Assembly (NCBI RefSeq): GCF_004151235.1
Contig: NZ_JUIV01000029.1
Span: forward strand, 1-39,897
Origin: Flavobacterium anhuiense
Lineage (GTDB): Bacteria; Bacteroidota; Bacteroidia; Flavobacteriales; Flavobacteriaceae
Length of the DNA: 39,897 nt
Direction: 5' to 3'
Of this stretch, positions 8,434 through 17,126 are shown in pieces (position 1 is the first letter of the stretch; every line of letters starts with the position of its first letter). The position numbers and the translations under genes were made by a program. The notes beneath the pieces are model-generated. The model did not search any database, was not told the origin of the DNA, and saw nothing but the letters and a program-made list of their open reading frames with translations.

Positions 8434-8464
8434 TTTGGATTGTACAGATTAAAAACTATATTTG
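8434..8464 (+). promoter_or_regulatory. Promoter of exuT
   Basis: TTTG at 8434-8437 and TATATTTG at 8457-8464 are 19 nt apart, a full match to the Bacteroidota promoter. The gene-free stretch 8179-8585 holds this promoter, the operator next to it and a ~115-nt leader before the transporter start. Nothing else in it is recognisable. Confidence 0.75.
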
Positions 8465-8478
8465 TGCAATCGATTACA
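8465..8478. promoter_or_regulatory. Operator for the LacI-type regulator (exuT)
   Basis: TGCAATCGATTACA matches the palindrome TGTAATCGATTACA at 13 of 14 positions. It abuts the -7 box and covers the predicted start of transcription, so bound repressor would block initiation. The same box in the same position is found before kduI and the first GH28 gene. Confidence 0.8.
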
Positions 8479-8585
8479 TTATTTCTCTCCAAAGGTATTA
8501 ATTTATTGATTATACTATTCTTAGAAAGCAGTAATGAGAATCTTTAAGATTGCCAAAAATTACAAAACTATAATACCCACTTACT

Positions 8586-10052
8586 ATGAATCAAACCGAA
8601 ACTGTTGCAGTAAATCAGAGTGTTAAAACCACAGGAAAATACCGTTGGAGTATTTGTGCATTATTATTTTTTGCAACTACGATCAATTATCTGGACAGAC
8701 AAGTTCTTTCTTTAACTTGGAGTGATTTTATTGCACCAGAATTTCATTGGACAAACAATGACTACGGAAATATCACTGCATTATTTTCTATTTTTTATGC
8801 AGTTTCTTTACTGTTTGCTGGAAGATTTGTGGATTGGTTGGATACTAAAAAAGGATTTCTTTGGGCAATCGGAATATGGTCTGTGGGAGCTTGTCTTCAT
8901 GCTTTTTGCGGAATAGCTACTTCAGGAATTATTACAGGAGAATGGTTTGTGAGTTTTCATGGTTCAAAAGAAATAATCAGTACAATAAGCGATACAGCGT
9001 TGGTAATCAATGTGAGTGTGGCTTTATTTATTTTTGCACGTTTCGTTTTAGCAGTTGGAGAAGCAGGAAACTTTCCTGCGGCAATTAAAACAACAGCAGA
9101 ATATTTCCCTAAAAAAGACAGAGCTTTTGCAACTAGTATTTTTAATGCAGGAGCAACTGTAGGAGCTTTAGCAGCGCCAATTACGATTCCGTTTATCGCA
9201 AAATCTTTCGGATGGGAAATGTCTTTCATTATTATTGGAGCTTTAGGTTTTGTTTGGATGGGATTTTGGATGTTTATGTACGATAAGCCAGAAAGACATT
9301 CTAAAGTTACAGCAGAAGAATTGGCTTATATTCAACAAGATGATATTGAGGATAGTAAAATTGGTTTCAAACCTGAAGCTAAAGGAAAAGTTTCTTTAGC
9401 AGATTGTTTTAAATACAAACAGACATGGGCGTTTGCGTTTGGTAAATTCATGACAGACGGAGTTTGGTGGTTCTTTTTATTCTGGACTCCAGCTTATTTA
9501 AGTTCTGTTTACGGAATGGATTCTACAGAAGCTGCTTTTCCATTATTTGTACTTTATATGATTACATTATTATCTATCATTGGAGGATGGCTACCAACGT
9601 ATTTCGTTGAGAAAAAAGAAATGAATCCGTATGAAGGAAGAATGAGAGCGATGTTGATTTTTGCATTTTTTCCATTATTAGCCTTGATCGCACAGCCATT
9701 AGGATATATTAGTTACTGGGTTCCTGTTGTCATTATCGGAATTGCGGGAGCAGCACACCAGTCTTGGTCGGCAAATATTTTTACTACAGTAGGAGATATG
9801 TTTCCTAAAAAAGCAATTGCAACTATCACTGGAATAGGAGGTTTAGCAGGAGGATTAGGATCAACTTTGATTAATAAAGGTTCAGGAGTATTGTTTGATT
9901 ATGCAAAAGACACTAATATGGTCTTTATGGGATTCAAAGGAATTGAGGCTGGATATTTTATTATTTTCTCTATTTGTGCTGTTTGTTACTTAACAGGCTG
10001 GATTGTAATGAAATCATTGGTTCCTAAATATGCTCCAATAACTGATTTATAA
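8586..10052 (+). CDS. exuT: MFS hexuronate transporter
   Basis: This 488-residue major-facilitator protein has about 12 membrane segments and belongs to the anion:cation symporter (ExuT/GudP) branch. The N terminus YRWSICALLFFATTINYLDRQ and the ARFVLAVGEAGNFPAAIKTTAEYFP block are characteristic. It is longer than the roughly 430-residue enterobacterial ExuT, partly because of an extra hydrophilic/hydrophobic stretch at about 110-150. It likely imports galacturonate and glucuronate, and perhaps unsaturated or keto forms, by proton symport. It has its own promoter and operator, and a stem-loop after the stop codon separates it from kduI, so it is probably a single-gene unit controlled together with the catabolic operon. 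Confidence 0.87.
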   Translation: MNQTETVAVNQSVKTTGKYRWSICALLFFATTINYLDRQVLSLTWSDFIAPEFHWTNNDYGNITALFSIFYAVSLLFAGRFVDWLDTKKGFLWAIGIWSVGACLHAFCGIATSGIITGEWFVSFHGSKEIISTISDTALVINVSVALFIFARFVLAVGEAGNFPAAIKTTAEYFPKKDRAFATSIFNAGATVGALAAPITIPFIAKSFGWEMSFIIIGALGFVWMGFWMFMYDKPERHSKVTAEELAYIQQDDIEDSKIGFKPEAKGKVSLADCFKYKQTWAFAFGKFMTDGVWWFFLFWTPAYLSSVYGMDSTEAAFPLFVLYMITLLSIIGGWLPTYFVEKKEMNPYEGRMRAMLIFAFFPLLALIAQPLGYISYWVPVVIIGIAGAAHQSWSANIFTTVGDMFPKKAIATITGIGGLAGGLGSTLINKGSGVLFDYAKDTNMVFMGFKGIEAGYFIIFSICAVCYLTGWIVMKSLVPKYAPITDL

Positions 10053-10063
10053 AGAAAAATAGA

Positions 10064-10096
10064 CATAATTGAAATATTTTTTTCATTTCAATTATG
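10064..10096 (+). terminator. Stem-loop after exuT
   Basis: CATAATTGAAAT (10064-10075) and ATTTCAATTATG (10085-10096) form a perfect 12-bp stem with a T-rich loop. No T tract follows, so termination strength is uncertain; it may instead protect the mRNA 3' end. Its right arm runs into the -33 region of the kduI promoter. Confidence 0.45.
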
Positions 10097-10115
10097 GTTA
10101 TTCCATTTAAAAAAT

Positions 10116-10137
10116 TAATTTTGTGCAATCGATTACA
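10116..10137 (+). promoter_or_regulatory. kduI promoter -7 box with adjoining LacI-type operator
   Basis: TAATTTTG at 10116-10123 matches TAnnTTTG, with a weak TATG at the -33 position 19 nt upstream. TGCAATCGATTACA at 10124-10137 directly follows and is identical to the exuT operator. The start codon is only 12 bp after the operator, so the leader is about 20 nt. This controls the kduI-kduD-uxaC group and possibly the rest of the uronate genes. Confidence 0.75.
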
Positions 10138-10149
10138 TTTATTTAAATT

Positions 10150-10989
10150 ATGACAAAATATAGTTCAAGATACGCGTCAAGCCCAGAAGCTGTAAAAAAA
10201 TATGATACACAGCAATTGAGAGAAGAATTCTTAATTGATGACTTAATGCAGGAAGATGAAGTGGTATTGGTTTATTCGCATTATGATAGATACATTGCAG
10301 GTTCTGCAGTTCCTGTAAAAGGAGATTTAGCCTTAGAAACAATCGATCCTTTAAAAGCGCCTTATTTTTTAGAAAGAAGAGAACTTGGAATTATTAATGT
10401 AGGAGGAAGCGGTTCTGTTGTTGTAGAAGGAACAGCTTATGAGTTAGGTTTTAAAGATGCTTTGTATATCGGAGCTGGAAATAAAGAGGTGGTTTTTAAA
10501 AGTGATGACAAAAACAATCCTGCTAAGTTTTATTTAAACTCTGCGCCTGCGCACACGACTTACCCAACTAAAAAAGTAAGTTTAGCTGAAGCTAATAAAT
10601 TACAATTGGGAAAAATGGAAACGGCAAATCACCGTACCGTAAACCAAATGATTATTGGAAGTGTGGTTACAACTTGCCAATTGCAGATGGGAATGACAGA
10701 ATTGAAACCAGGAAGTGTTTGGAATACCATGCCAGCTCACGTTCACGATCGTAGAATGGAAGTGTATTTCTATTTGGATATTCCAGAAGATCAGGCAGTT
10801 TGTCACTTTATGGGACAGCCACAAGAAACAAGACACATCTGGATGAACAATCATCAGGCAGTAATTTCTCCACCTTGGTCTATTCACTCAGGTTCTGGAA
10901 CTAGCAACTATACATTTATTTGGGGAATGGCAGGAGAGAACTTAGATTACGGAGATATGGATGTTTGTAAAATCACTGATTTAAGATAA
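10150..10989 (+). CDS. kduI: 5-dehydro-4-deoxy-D-glucuronate isomerase
   Basis: This 279-residue cytoplasmic enzyme converts 5-keto-4-deoxyuronate, formed from the unsaturated uronate released by lyase and GH105 action, to 2,5-diketo-3-deoxygluconate. The KduI zinc ligands are present as H197, H199, E204 and H246 in AHVHDRRMEVYF and SIHSGSG, offset by one from the E. coli enzyme (196, 198, 203, 245). Length and the N terminus SRYASSPEAVKKYDT agree with the family. It is the first gene of its transcription unit and is followed after one base by kduD. Confidence 0.95.
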   Translation: MTKYSSRYASSPEAVKKYDTQQLREEFLIDDLMQEDEVVLVYSHYDRYIAGSAVPVKGDLALETIDPLKAPYFLERRELGIINVGGSGSVVVEGTAYELGFKDALYIGAGNKEVVFKSDDKNNPAKFYLNSAPAHTTYPTKKVSLAEANKLQLGKMETANHRTVNQMIIGSVVTTCQLQMGMTELKPGSVWNTMPAHVHDRRMEVYFYLDIPEDQAVCHFMGQPQETRHIWMNNHQAVISPPWSIHSGSGTSNYTFIWGMAGENLDYGDMDVCKITDLR

Positions 10990-10990
10990 G

Positions 10991-11782
10991 ATGACAAATT
11001 TATTTGATATAAAAGGAAAAGTTGCCCTTATCACAGGTTCGACTCACGGTCTGGGAATGGCAATGGCAAAGGGATTAGGTCAGGCGGGTGCTACAATTGT
11101 GGTGAACGGAAATTCATCTCAAGAAAAAATTGATCATGCTGTAGCAGAATTAAAAAACGAAGGAATTAATGCAGTTGGTTACAAATTTAATGTAACAGAA
11201 GAGCAAGAAGTGAAAACTGCGGTTCAAAAAATCGAAAGTGAAGTTGGACCAATCGATATCTTGATCAATAATGCCGGAATTATTAAAAGAATTCCGCTTC
11301 TAGATATGGAAGTTTCAGATTTCAGAGAAGTAGTTGATATAGATTTAGTAAGTCCGTTTATTGTTTCTAAGCATGTTGCAAAAGGAATGATTGAAAGACG
11401 TCAAGGAAAAATCATCAACATTTGCTCGATGATGAGTGAGTTGGGAAGAAATACAGTTTCTGCTTACGCTGCTGCAAAAGGAGGCTTGAAAATGCTGACT
11501 AAAAACATGGCAACAGAATGGGCAAAATACAATGTTCAGATCAACGGAATCGGTCCTGGATATTTTGCAACAGAACAAACCAAACCAATTAGAGTTGACG
11601 GACATCCGTTTAATGATTTCATCATCAGCAGAACTCCTGCAGCAAAATGGGGTGATCCAAGCGATTTGGCTGGAGCGGCGATATTTTTATCATCAAAAGC
11701 AAGTGATTTTGTAAACGGTCACATTTTATATGTAGATGGTGGAATCCTAGCTACAATAGGAAAACCTTCAAACGAAGAATAA
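10991..11782 (+). CDS. kduD: 2-dehydro-3-deoxy-D-gluconate 5-dehydrogenase (SDR family)
   Basis: This 263-residue short-chain dehydrogenase has the nucleotide-binding motif TGSTHGLG (15-22), the NNAG motif and the catalytic pair Y159/K163 in SAYAAAKGG. It resembles KduD and gluconate 5-dehydrogenases. Its position one base after kduI identifies the reaction as reduction of 2,5-diketo-3-deoxygluconate to 2-keto-3-deoxygluconate with NAD(P)H. Translation is probably coupled to kduI. The general SDR family is certain; the substrate is well supported by context. Confidence 0.9.
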   Translation: MTNLFDIKGKVALITGSTHGLGMAMAKGLGQAGATIVVNGNSSQEKIDHAVAELKNEGINAVGYKFNVTEEQEVKTAVQKIESEVGPIDILINNAGIIKRIPLLDMEVSDFREVVDIDLVSPFIVSKHVAKGMIERRQGKIINICSMMSELGRNTVSAYAAAKGGLKMLTKNMATEWAKYNVQINGIGPGYFATEQTKPIRVDGHPFNDFIISRTPAAKWGDPSDLAGAAIFLSSKASDFVNGHILYVDGGILATIGKPSNEE

Positions 11783-11806
11783 TTCTCAAATTATATTTTA
11801 AAAGAC

Positions 11807-13207
11807 ATGAGCCAGACATTCATAAACGATAATTTTTTATTAGAAAATAAATATGCTGAAGAGTTGTATCACAATTACTCTAAAAATCAGCCCATTATTG
11901 ACTACCACAATCACTTAAATCCACAGTTTATTGCTGAAGATAAAATCTTTGATAATATTACGCAAGTTTGGATTAATGGTGATCACTACAAGTGGCGTGC
12001 AATGCGTACTTTGGGAATCAACGAGCAGTTTGTAACTGGAAATGGTTCAGATAAAGATAAATTCTTAAACTGGGGAAAAACAGTTCCGTACACTATGCGT
12101 AATCCGTTGTACCATTGGACACATTTAGAATTGGCTCGTTATTTTGATATTTATGATTTGTTGAATGAAAGGTCGGCTGAGAAAATTTATATCGAAACTT
12201 CCGAGAAAATAAATTCTCAAGCGTACAGCACACAAAACCTTCTTAAAAAAGTAAATGCTGAATTGGTTTGTACTACAGAAGATCCAATTGACAGTTTAGA
12301 ATTTCACCAAAAATTCGCAAACAATTCGACTGGAATCAAGATGAGTACAGCTTTCAGACCTGATAAAGCCATCTTAATTGCTAATGATGGTTATAATGCA
12401 TATCTGGACACATTAGGGGATGTGTCCGGTATTGCAATTAACACGTATGCTGATTTACAATCTGCTTTAAGAAAAAGAATCGAATTCTTTAATGCAAACG
12501 GATGTAAATTAAGTGATCATGGATTAAATCAAATTGATTTTGAAAACTTTACAGAAAGTGAAATCAATGCTATTTTCAAAAAGAAAAGAGAAAATGGAGA
12601 GTTGTCTCCAGAAGAGGTTTTAAAATTCCATAGTGCCATTTTAGTTTTCTTATCAGAAACTTATCATGAGTTTGGATGGGTACAGCAATTTCACTTAGGT
12701 GCATTGCGTAATAACAATGCTCGTATGCACAGAATCTTAGGGCCAGATACAGGATGGGATTCTATTGGAGATTATCCTCAAGCACAAAAATTGTCTGCTT
12801 TCTTAAATGCTTTAGACAGTAAAGATAAGTTGACAAAAACGATTATCTATAACCTAAATCCTGCTGATAACGAAGTTATGGCAACTATGATTGGAAATTT
12901 CAACGACGGAAGCGTTCGCGGAAAAGTACAATTTGGTTCTGGATGGTGGTTTTTAGATCAGAAAGATGGAATGACAAAACAATTGAATGCGCTTTCAAAT
13001 ATGGGCTTAATTAGCTGTTTTGTTGGAATGTTGACAGATTCTAGAAGTTTCTTATCGTTCCCGAGACACGAGTATTTCAGACGTATTTTATGTAATCTTT
13101 TGGGAGACGAAATCAAACGTGGAGAACTTCCAAACGATATGGAATGGATTGGAAAATTAGTTGCTGATATTTCATACAACAATGCTAAAGAATATTTTAA
13201 GTTTTAA
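11807..13207 (+). CDS. uxaC: Uronate isomerase (glucuronate/galacturonate isomerase)
   Basis: This 466-residue enzyme belongs to the amidohydrolase-like uronate isomerase family. It shows the N-terminal metal-site motif DYHNHLNP, the KWRAMR block and the FHLGALRNNN motif. It isomerises D-galacturonate to tagaturonate and D-glucuronate to fructuronate, the first step for saturated uronic acids. The gene starts 24 bp after kduD and is co-transcribed, which places both uronate entry routes in one operon. Length is normal for the family. Confidence 0.95.
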   Translation: MSQTFINDNFLLENKYAEELYHNYSKNQPIIDYHNHLNPQFIAEDKIFDNITQVWINGDHYKWRAMRTLGINEQFVTGNGSDKDKFLNWGKTVPYTMRNPLYHWTHLELARYFDIYDLLNERSAEKIYIETSEKINSQAYSTQNLLKKVNAELVCTTEDPIDSLEFHQKFANNSTGIKMSTAFRPDKAILIANDGYNAYLDTLGDVSGIAINTYADLQSALRKRIEFFNANGCKLSDHGLNQIDFENFTESEINAIFKKKRENGELSPEEVLKFHSAILVFLSETYHEFGWVQQFHLGALRNNNARMHRILGPDTGWDSIGDYPQAQKLSAFLNALDSKDKLTKTIIYNLNPADNEVMATMIGNFNDGSVRGKVQFGSGWWFLDQKDGMTKQLNALSNMGLISCFVGMLTDSRSFLSFPRHEYFRRILCNLLGDEIKRGELPNDMEWIGKLVADISYNNAKEYFKF

Positions 13208-13211
13208 ATAA

Positions 13212-13296
13212 AGTCTAACCGCAAGGTTCGCAAAGATTTACGCAAGGCTCGCTAAATGAAATCCTTTTTAATCATTGTAATCTGTGGCAAAAAAAA
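13212..13296. repeat. Dispersed repeat between uxaC and kdgK
   Basis: The gap contains AACCGCAAGGTTCGCAAAG-type sequence, related to the element at 37051-37199. It ends with TAATCTGTGGCAAAAAA at 13278-13294, which recurs as the right arm of the element before 28894. The repeat lies inside the operon and finishes about 10 bp before the kdgK start codon. Confidence 0.6.
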
Positions 13297-13306
13297 TATA
13301 TAAATA

Positions 13307-14326
13307 ATGAGTAGAGTAGTTGCATTTGGAGAAATTATGCTGCGTTTATCGACAGAAAGACATTTGCGTTTTTCGCAATCTACAGCATTTGGTGCTACGT
13401 ACGGTGGCGGCGAATTTAACGTATGCGTTTCTTTGGCTAATTATGGTGTAAATGCTGAATTTGTTACCAGACTGCCTGAAAATGAAATTGGTTTTTCTGC
13501 ATTAAAAGAAATCAGAAAGATGAATGTTGAGTCTAAAAATATTGTTTACGGAGGAGAACGTCTAGGAATTTATTTCTTAGAAACAGGAGCAGGAACCCGT
13601 GGAAGCAATGTGGTTTACGATCGTGCTCACAGCGCCATGTCAACGATACAAAAAGGACAGGTGGATTGGGAAAAAGTTTTGGAAGGTGCAGAATGGTTCC
13701 ATTGGAGCGGCATTACGCCAGCGATTTCAGAAAGTGCTGCCGAAGCTTGTTTAGAGGCAATTAAAGTTGCTCATAAAAAAGGAATTAAAATTTCATGCGA
13801 TTTAAACTATAGATCAAAACTTTGGCAATACGGAAAAACTCCGAGCGAGGTTATGCCAGAAATGCTGAAATATAGCAATGTGATTTTAGGAGATATTGAT
13901 ACGGCGTATTTCATGTTAGGAATTCCGAAAGTGAATCCGAATTATCAGGACGAAAAATCACTTCCAGCGGTATATGATAAATTGTTTGAATTGATTCCGA
14001 GTTTAAAAATCGCAGCAACAACACTTCGTTATTCTGTTAGCGCTTCTCACCAGAGAATCGGCGGAATTTTATATGACGGAAAAGCGATTTACAGCGCAGC
14101 AGTTAAAGAAGTTACTCCTGTTGTAGATCGCGTAGGAAGCGGAGATGCCTTTATGGGCGGATTAATCTACGGTTTATTGGAATATAATAATAACCAGAGA
14201 GCTTTAGATTTTGCAGTTGCGGCTTGTTGTTTAAAACATACAATTGCAGGAGATTACAACTTGGTTACTTTAAAAGAAGTTGAAAATATGATTGATGGTG
14301 ATGGTTCTGCATTGGTATCAAGATAA
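13307..14326 (+). CDS. kdgK: 2-keto-3-deoxygluconate kinase (PfkB family)
   Basis: This 339-residue sugar kinase has the N-terminal PfkB signature (GGGEFNVCVSLANYG) and the C-terminal ATP/catalytic motif DRVGSGDAFMGG, with catalytic base D280. It phosphorylates 2-keto-3-deoxygluconate to KDPG, the point where the KduI/KduD and UxaC/UxaB/UxaA routes join. The next gene is the KDPG aldolase. It follows uxaC by 99 bp on the same strand, with a dispersed repeat in the gap. PfkB membership is certain; the substrate is assigned from sequence type and neighbours. Confidence 0.9.
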   Translation: MSRVVAFGEIMLRLSTERHLRFSQSTAFGATYGGGEFNVCVSLANYGVNAEFVTRLPENEIGFSALKEIRKMNVESKNIVYGGERLGIYFLETGAGTRGSNVVYDRAHSAMSTIQKGQVDWEKVLEGAEWFHWSGITPAISESAAEACLEAIKVAHKKGIKISCDLNYRSKLWQYGKTPSEVMPEMLKYSNVILGDIDTAYFMLGIPKVNPNYQDEKSLPAVYDKLFELIPSLKIAATTLRYSVSASHQRIGGILYDGKAIYSAAVKEVTPVVDRVGSGDAFMGGLIYGLLEYNNNQRALDFAVAACCLKHTIAGDYNLVTLKEVENMIDGDGSALVSR

Positions 14327-14355
14327 ACCCATTAGGTGTAACTAAAAATGATATG

Positions 14356-14499
14356 TTTTAACACATAGAAACATAGATTTTATATCAAAAAAAGAGAACA
14401 GAAGAAAACAAGTTTCAACACATAGTTAGACTATGTGCATTTAAATTAGTGAAACGCCTTTTTAACGCTTCCCAAAACTATATCTCTATGTGTTGAAAA
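14356..14499. repeat. Palindrome-ended repeat element, copy 1
   Basis: The ~144-bp element starts with TTTTAACACATAGAAACATAG and ends with CTCTATGTGTTGAAAA, so its ends are inverted copies. The block GTGAAACgCCTTTTTAA lies in the right half. A second copy of almost the same length with the same ends and block is at 28689-28834. It sits in the gap between kdgK and eda without breaking either gene. No transposase is encoded. Confidence 0.75.
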
Positions 14500-14542
14500 T
14501 AATTACACTCAACGGATTAAGATAATTTTTTTAAATAAGAAA

Positions 14543-15211
14543 ATGGCAAAATATTCAAGAATTGAAGTAGCTCAGACCATGAAAGACAACGGTATGGTTC
14601 CGTTATTCTTTCACTCTGATATTGAGCTAAGTAAAAAAGTTTTAAAAGCATGTTATGATGGAGGTTCCAGATTAATGGAATTTACAAGCAGAGGTGATTT
14701 TGCACATGAAGTTTTTGGAGCTTTAAACAAATATGCTTTAGCAGAACTTCCGGGAATGATCTTAGGAGTAGGTTCTATTACAGATGCGGCTTCGGCTTCA
14801 GTGTACATGAGTTTAGGTGCAAATTTTATTGTAACACCAGTTTTTAGAGAAGATATAGCTATAGCTTGTAATCGCAGAAAAGTGCTTTGGTCGCCGGGCT
14901 GCGGTACTTTGACAGAAATTGCAAGAGCAGAAGAATTAGGTTGCGAAATCGTAAAACTATTTCCAGCGGATACTTACGGGCCAGAGTTTATTAAAGCGAT
15001 AAAAGGACCGTGCCCATGGACAAACATTATGCCTACAGGTGGTGTTTATCCAACAAAAGAGAGTTTGAGCTCTTGGTTAAATGCAGGAGCAACTTGTGTT
15101 GGTTTAGGCTCGCAATTAATTTCGAAAGATATACTAGACAATAAAGACTTCGACGGACTTACTGCAAAAGTGAAACAGGTTCTTGACATTATAAAAGATA
15201 TTAGAAAATAG
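14543..15211 (+). CDS. eda: KDPG aldolase (2-keto-3-deoxy-6-phosphogluconate / 4-hydroxy-2-oxoglutarate aldolase)
   Basis: This 222-residue class I aldolase has the conserved EFTSRGDF segment, the Schiff-base lysine K138 in EIVKLFPAD and the phosphate-binding PTGGV motif. It splits KDPG into pyruvate and glyceraldehyde-3-phosphate, the last step of the pathway in this locus. It follows kdgK across a 216-bp gap holding a repeat element. No separate consensus promoter was seen in the gap, so read-through from upstream is likely. Confidence 0.93.
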   Translation: MAKYSRIEVAQTMKDNGMVPLFFHSDIELSKKVLKACYDGGSRLMEFTSRGDFAHEVFGALNKYALAELPGMILGVGSITDAASASVYMSLGANFIVTPVFREDIAIACNRRKVLWSPGCGTLTEIARAEELGCEIVKLFPADTYGPEFIKAIKGPCPWTNIMPTGGVYPTKESLSSWLNAGATCVGLGSQLISKDILDNKDFDGLTAKVKQVLDIIKDIRK

Positions 15212-15279
15212 ATTAAGGGGTAATCATGCCTAACTCCTTATTTTATAAGTTTTTTTTAGATTTTTAGAGATTGTAATTG

Positions 15280-15352
15280 AACATTACGCTTGAAAAATTT
15301 GGCTAGCCATTCCTCACAGCCGGCTTTATTTTATCCAATCGGGTGTAATGTT
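15280..15352. other. Structured intergenic sequence of unknown role
   Basis: In the 220-bp gap between eda and uxaB, AACATTAC (15280-15287) and GTAATGTT (15345-15352) form a perfect inverted pair. It encloses a more GC-rich core with GGCTAGCC and AGCCGGCT, both self-complementary. The core composition stands out from the AT-rich flanks. It may be an RNA structure or a worn palindromic repeat; no family is recognised. Confidence 0.35.
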
Positions 15353-15431
15353 TCATTTACAATTTTAAAGGCAGAAATATTGAAATAAGGTTTATAAATG
15401 GTTATTTATAACGCATTAAAGAAAATTTAAA

Positions 15432-16877
15432 ATGAAAAAATTAAATAGAGTAAATACAGGATTAGAAAAGTTACAGCCAATTAAGGTAGTTCAGTTTGGA
15501 GAAGGTAACTTTTTAAGAGCCTTTGTTGATTATGCTTTTGACAAATTAAATAAAGAAGTTGATTTTAATGCCGGTATTGCAGTAGTTCAGCCTTTGAAAG
15601 ACGGTATGGTAAATATGATTAATGATCAGGACGGTCTTTATACCTTGTTTATGAACGGAATTAAAAAGGGTGAAAAGATACAAGATATTGTGTTGATTAA
15701 TAATATTGTAAAAACTATAAACCCATATACTGAATTTGCAAATTATTTGGCTCTAGCCAAAGAAGAAGAACTTCAGTTTATTGTTTCTAATACTACAGAA
15801 GCAGGAATTGAATTTATTGAAAGTGATACTCCAGACATGCAGCCGCCAGTATCATTTCCTGCAAAATTGACGGTTTTATTATATGAAAGATTTAAGCATT
15901 TTAAAGGAGATGCTTCTAAAGGGGTTACAATAATTCCTTGTGAATTAATTGATTATAATTCTGAAACACTTAAAAAATATATTTTACAATATGTTGATTT
16001 ATGGAAATTAGAAGATGCGTTTAAAACGTGGGTATCAGATGCTTGTACCTATCATAGTACTTTGGTTGACAGAATTGTTCCTGGATATCCAAGAGCTGAA
16101 ATTGAAGAGTACAATAATAAATTAGATTATGAGGATAATTTAATTGTTGCGGCTGAACCTTTTTTCCTTTGGGCTATTGAAGGTGGAGATGATTTAAAAG
16201 CAAAATTGCCTTTTCATAAAACAGATTTGAATGTAAAAATCGTTGATGATATACGTCCTTTCAAAATGATTAAAGTTCGTATTTTAAATGGTGCGCATAC
16301 GGCAATGGTTCCTTTTTCACTTTTGCATGGTAATAAATTAGTAATGGAAACTGTTAACGGAGATTTTACCGGAAAATTTGTTAATAGTGTTATTAGTGAA
16401 ATTAGTGAAACTCTTGATATGGACAAAAATGAAATTACGGCCTATTCTGAGGAAGTAATGGACCGATTTAAAAATCCATTTATCAAACATGCACTTGCTG
16501 ATATTGCTTTAAATTCTGTATCGAAATTCAAAGTAAGAGTTTTGCCTAGTTTATTAGGATATTATAATGCAAACAAAAAATTGCCTGTTAATTTGACTTT
16601 TTCATTAGCGAGTTTAATTCGTTTCTACAAAGGAACTTGGAATGGTCAAAGTTTACCAGTTAAAGATGGTGAAGATATTACAACATTCTTTAACGGACTT
16701 TGGAAGTCTGATGATTACGAGAAAATTGCTCGTTTAACATTGCAAAACAAAGGTTTCTGGGATCAGGATTTAACTGAAATTCCAGGTTTAACAAGAGCAA
16801 TTACAATTGCACTAGAAGAAATAGATTCAAACGGAATTGAAGCTGGTTTTGCTAAGTTTCAAGAAAGAATAAAATAA
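15432..16877 (+). CDS. uxaB: Tagaturonate reductase (altronate oxidoreductase)
   Basis: This 481-residue protein belongs to the long-chain mannitol dehydrogenase family. The N-terminal VVQFGEGNFLRAFVDYAF nucleotide-binding segment and the KVRILNGAHTAM catalytic-region motif are clear. It reduces tagaturonate to D-altronate with NADH. The adjacent altronate dehydratase and the upstream uronate isomerase support UxaB over the fructuronate reductase UxuB. Length is as expected. It is preceded by a 220-bp gap with a structured element, and no consensus promoter was found there. Confidence 0.93.
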   Translation: MKKLNRVNTGLEKLQPIKVVQFGEGNFLRAFVDYAFDKLNKEVDFNAGIAVVQPLKDGMVNMINDQDGLYTLFMNGIKKGEKIQDIVLINNIVKTINPYTEFANYLALAKEEELQFIVSNTTEAGIEFIESDTPDMQPPVSFPAKLTVLLYERFKHFKGDASKGVTIIPCELIDYNSETLKKYILQYVDLWKLEDAFKTWVSDACTYHSTLVDRIVPGYPRAEIEEYNNKLDYEDNLIVAAEPFFLWAIEGGDDLKAKLPFHKTDLNVKIVDDIRPFKMIKVRILNGAHTAMVPFSLLHGNKLVMETVNGDFTGKFVNSVISEISETLDMDKNEITAYSEEVMDRFKNPFIKHALADIALNSVSKFKVRVLPSLLGYYNANKKLPVNLTFSLASLIRFYKGTWNGQSLPVKDGEDITTFFNGLWKSDDYEKIARLTLQNKGFWDQDLTEIPGLTRAITIALEEIDSNGIEAGFAKFQERIK

Positions 16878-16954
16878 ATCCATTTTTGGGATTGGACTAA
16901 GAAATAGTCTGATTCAATAAATGAAAATCTAATGTGATCTCCTAAAATCTTTTA

Positions 16955-16999
16955 AAATCTGCGTGAAATTTTTTTGCGTATTGATTTTCACGCAGATTT
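16955..16999. repeat. Palindromic repeat with AAATCTGCGTGAAA arms
   Basis: AAATCTGCGTGAAA (16955-16968) and TTTCACGCAGATTT (16986-16999) are exact inverted copies around an AT-rich loop. The same arm recurs at about 28671-28682 and at 35642-35654. The hairpin lies in the 249-bp gap between uxaB and uxaA, which has no other recognisable content. Confidence 0.7.
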
Positions 17000-17126
17000 A
17001 TACGGATCAAAGCAGATTTAAACAGATTTAAGTCTAGGCTGATGAGTAAAGTTTAGAAGAAGATTTTTTTACTCAACAGTTTGAATATAAGAGAAAAACA
17101 AAAAGAACTAAGAATAAAGGTTAATT

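Noticed and set aside
15328..15360. CCAATCGGGTGTAATG as another LacI-type operator
   Set aside because: It lacks the ATCGAT centre and palindromic symmetry and is not placed next to a -7 box.
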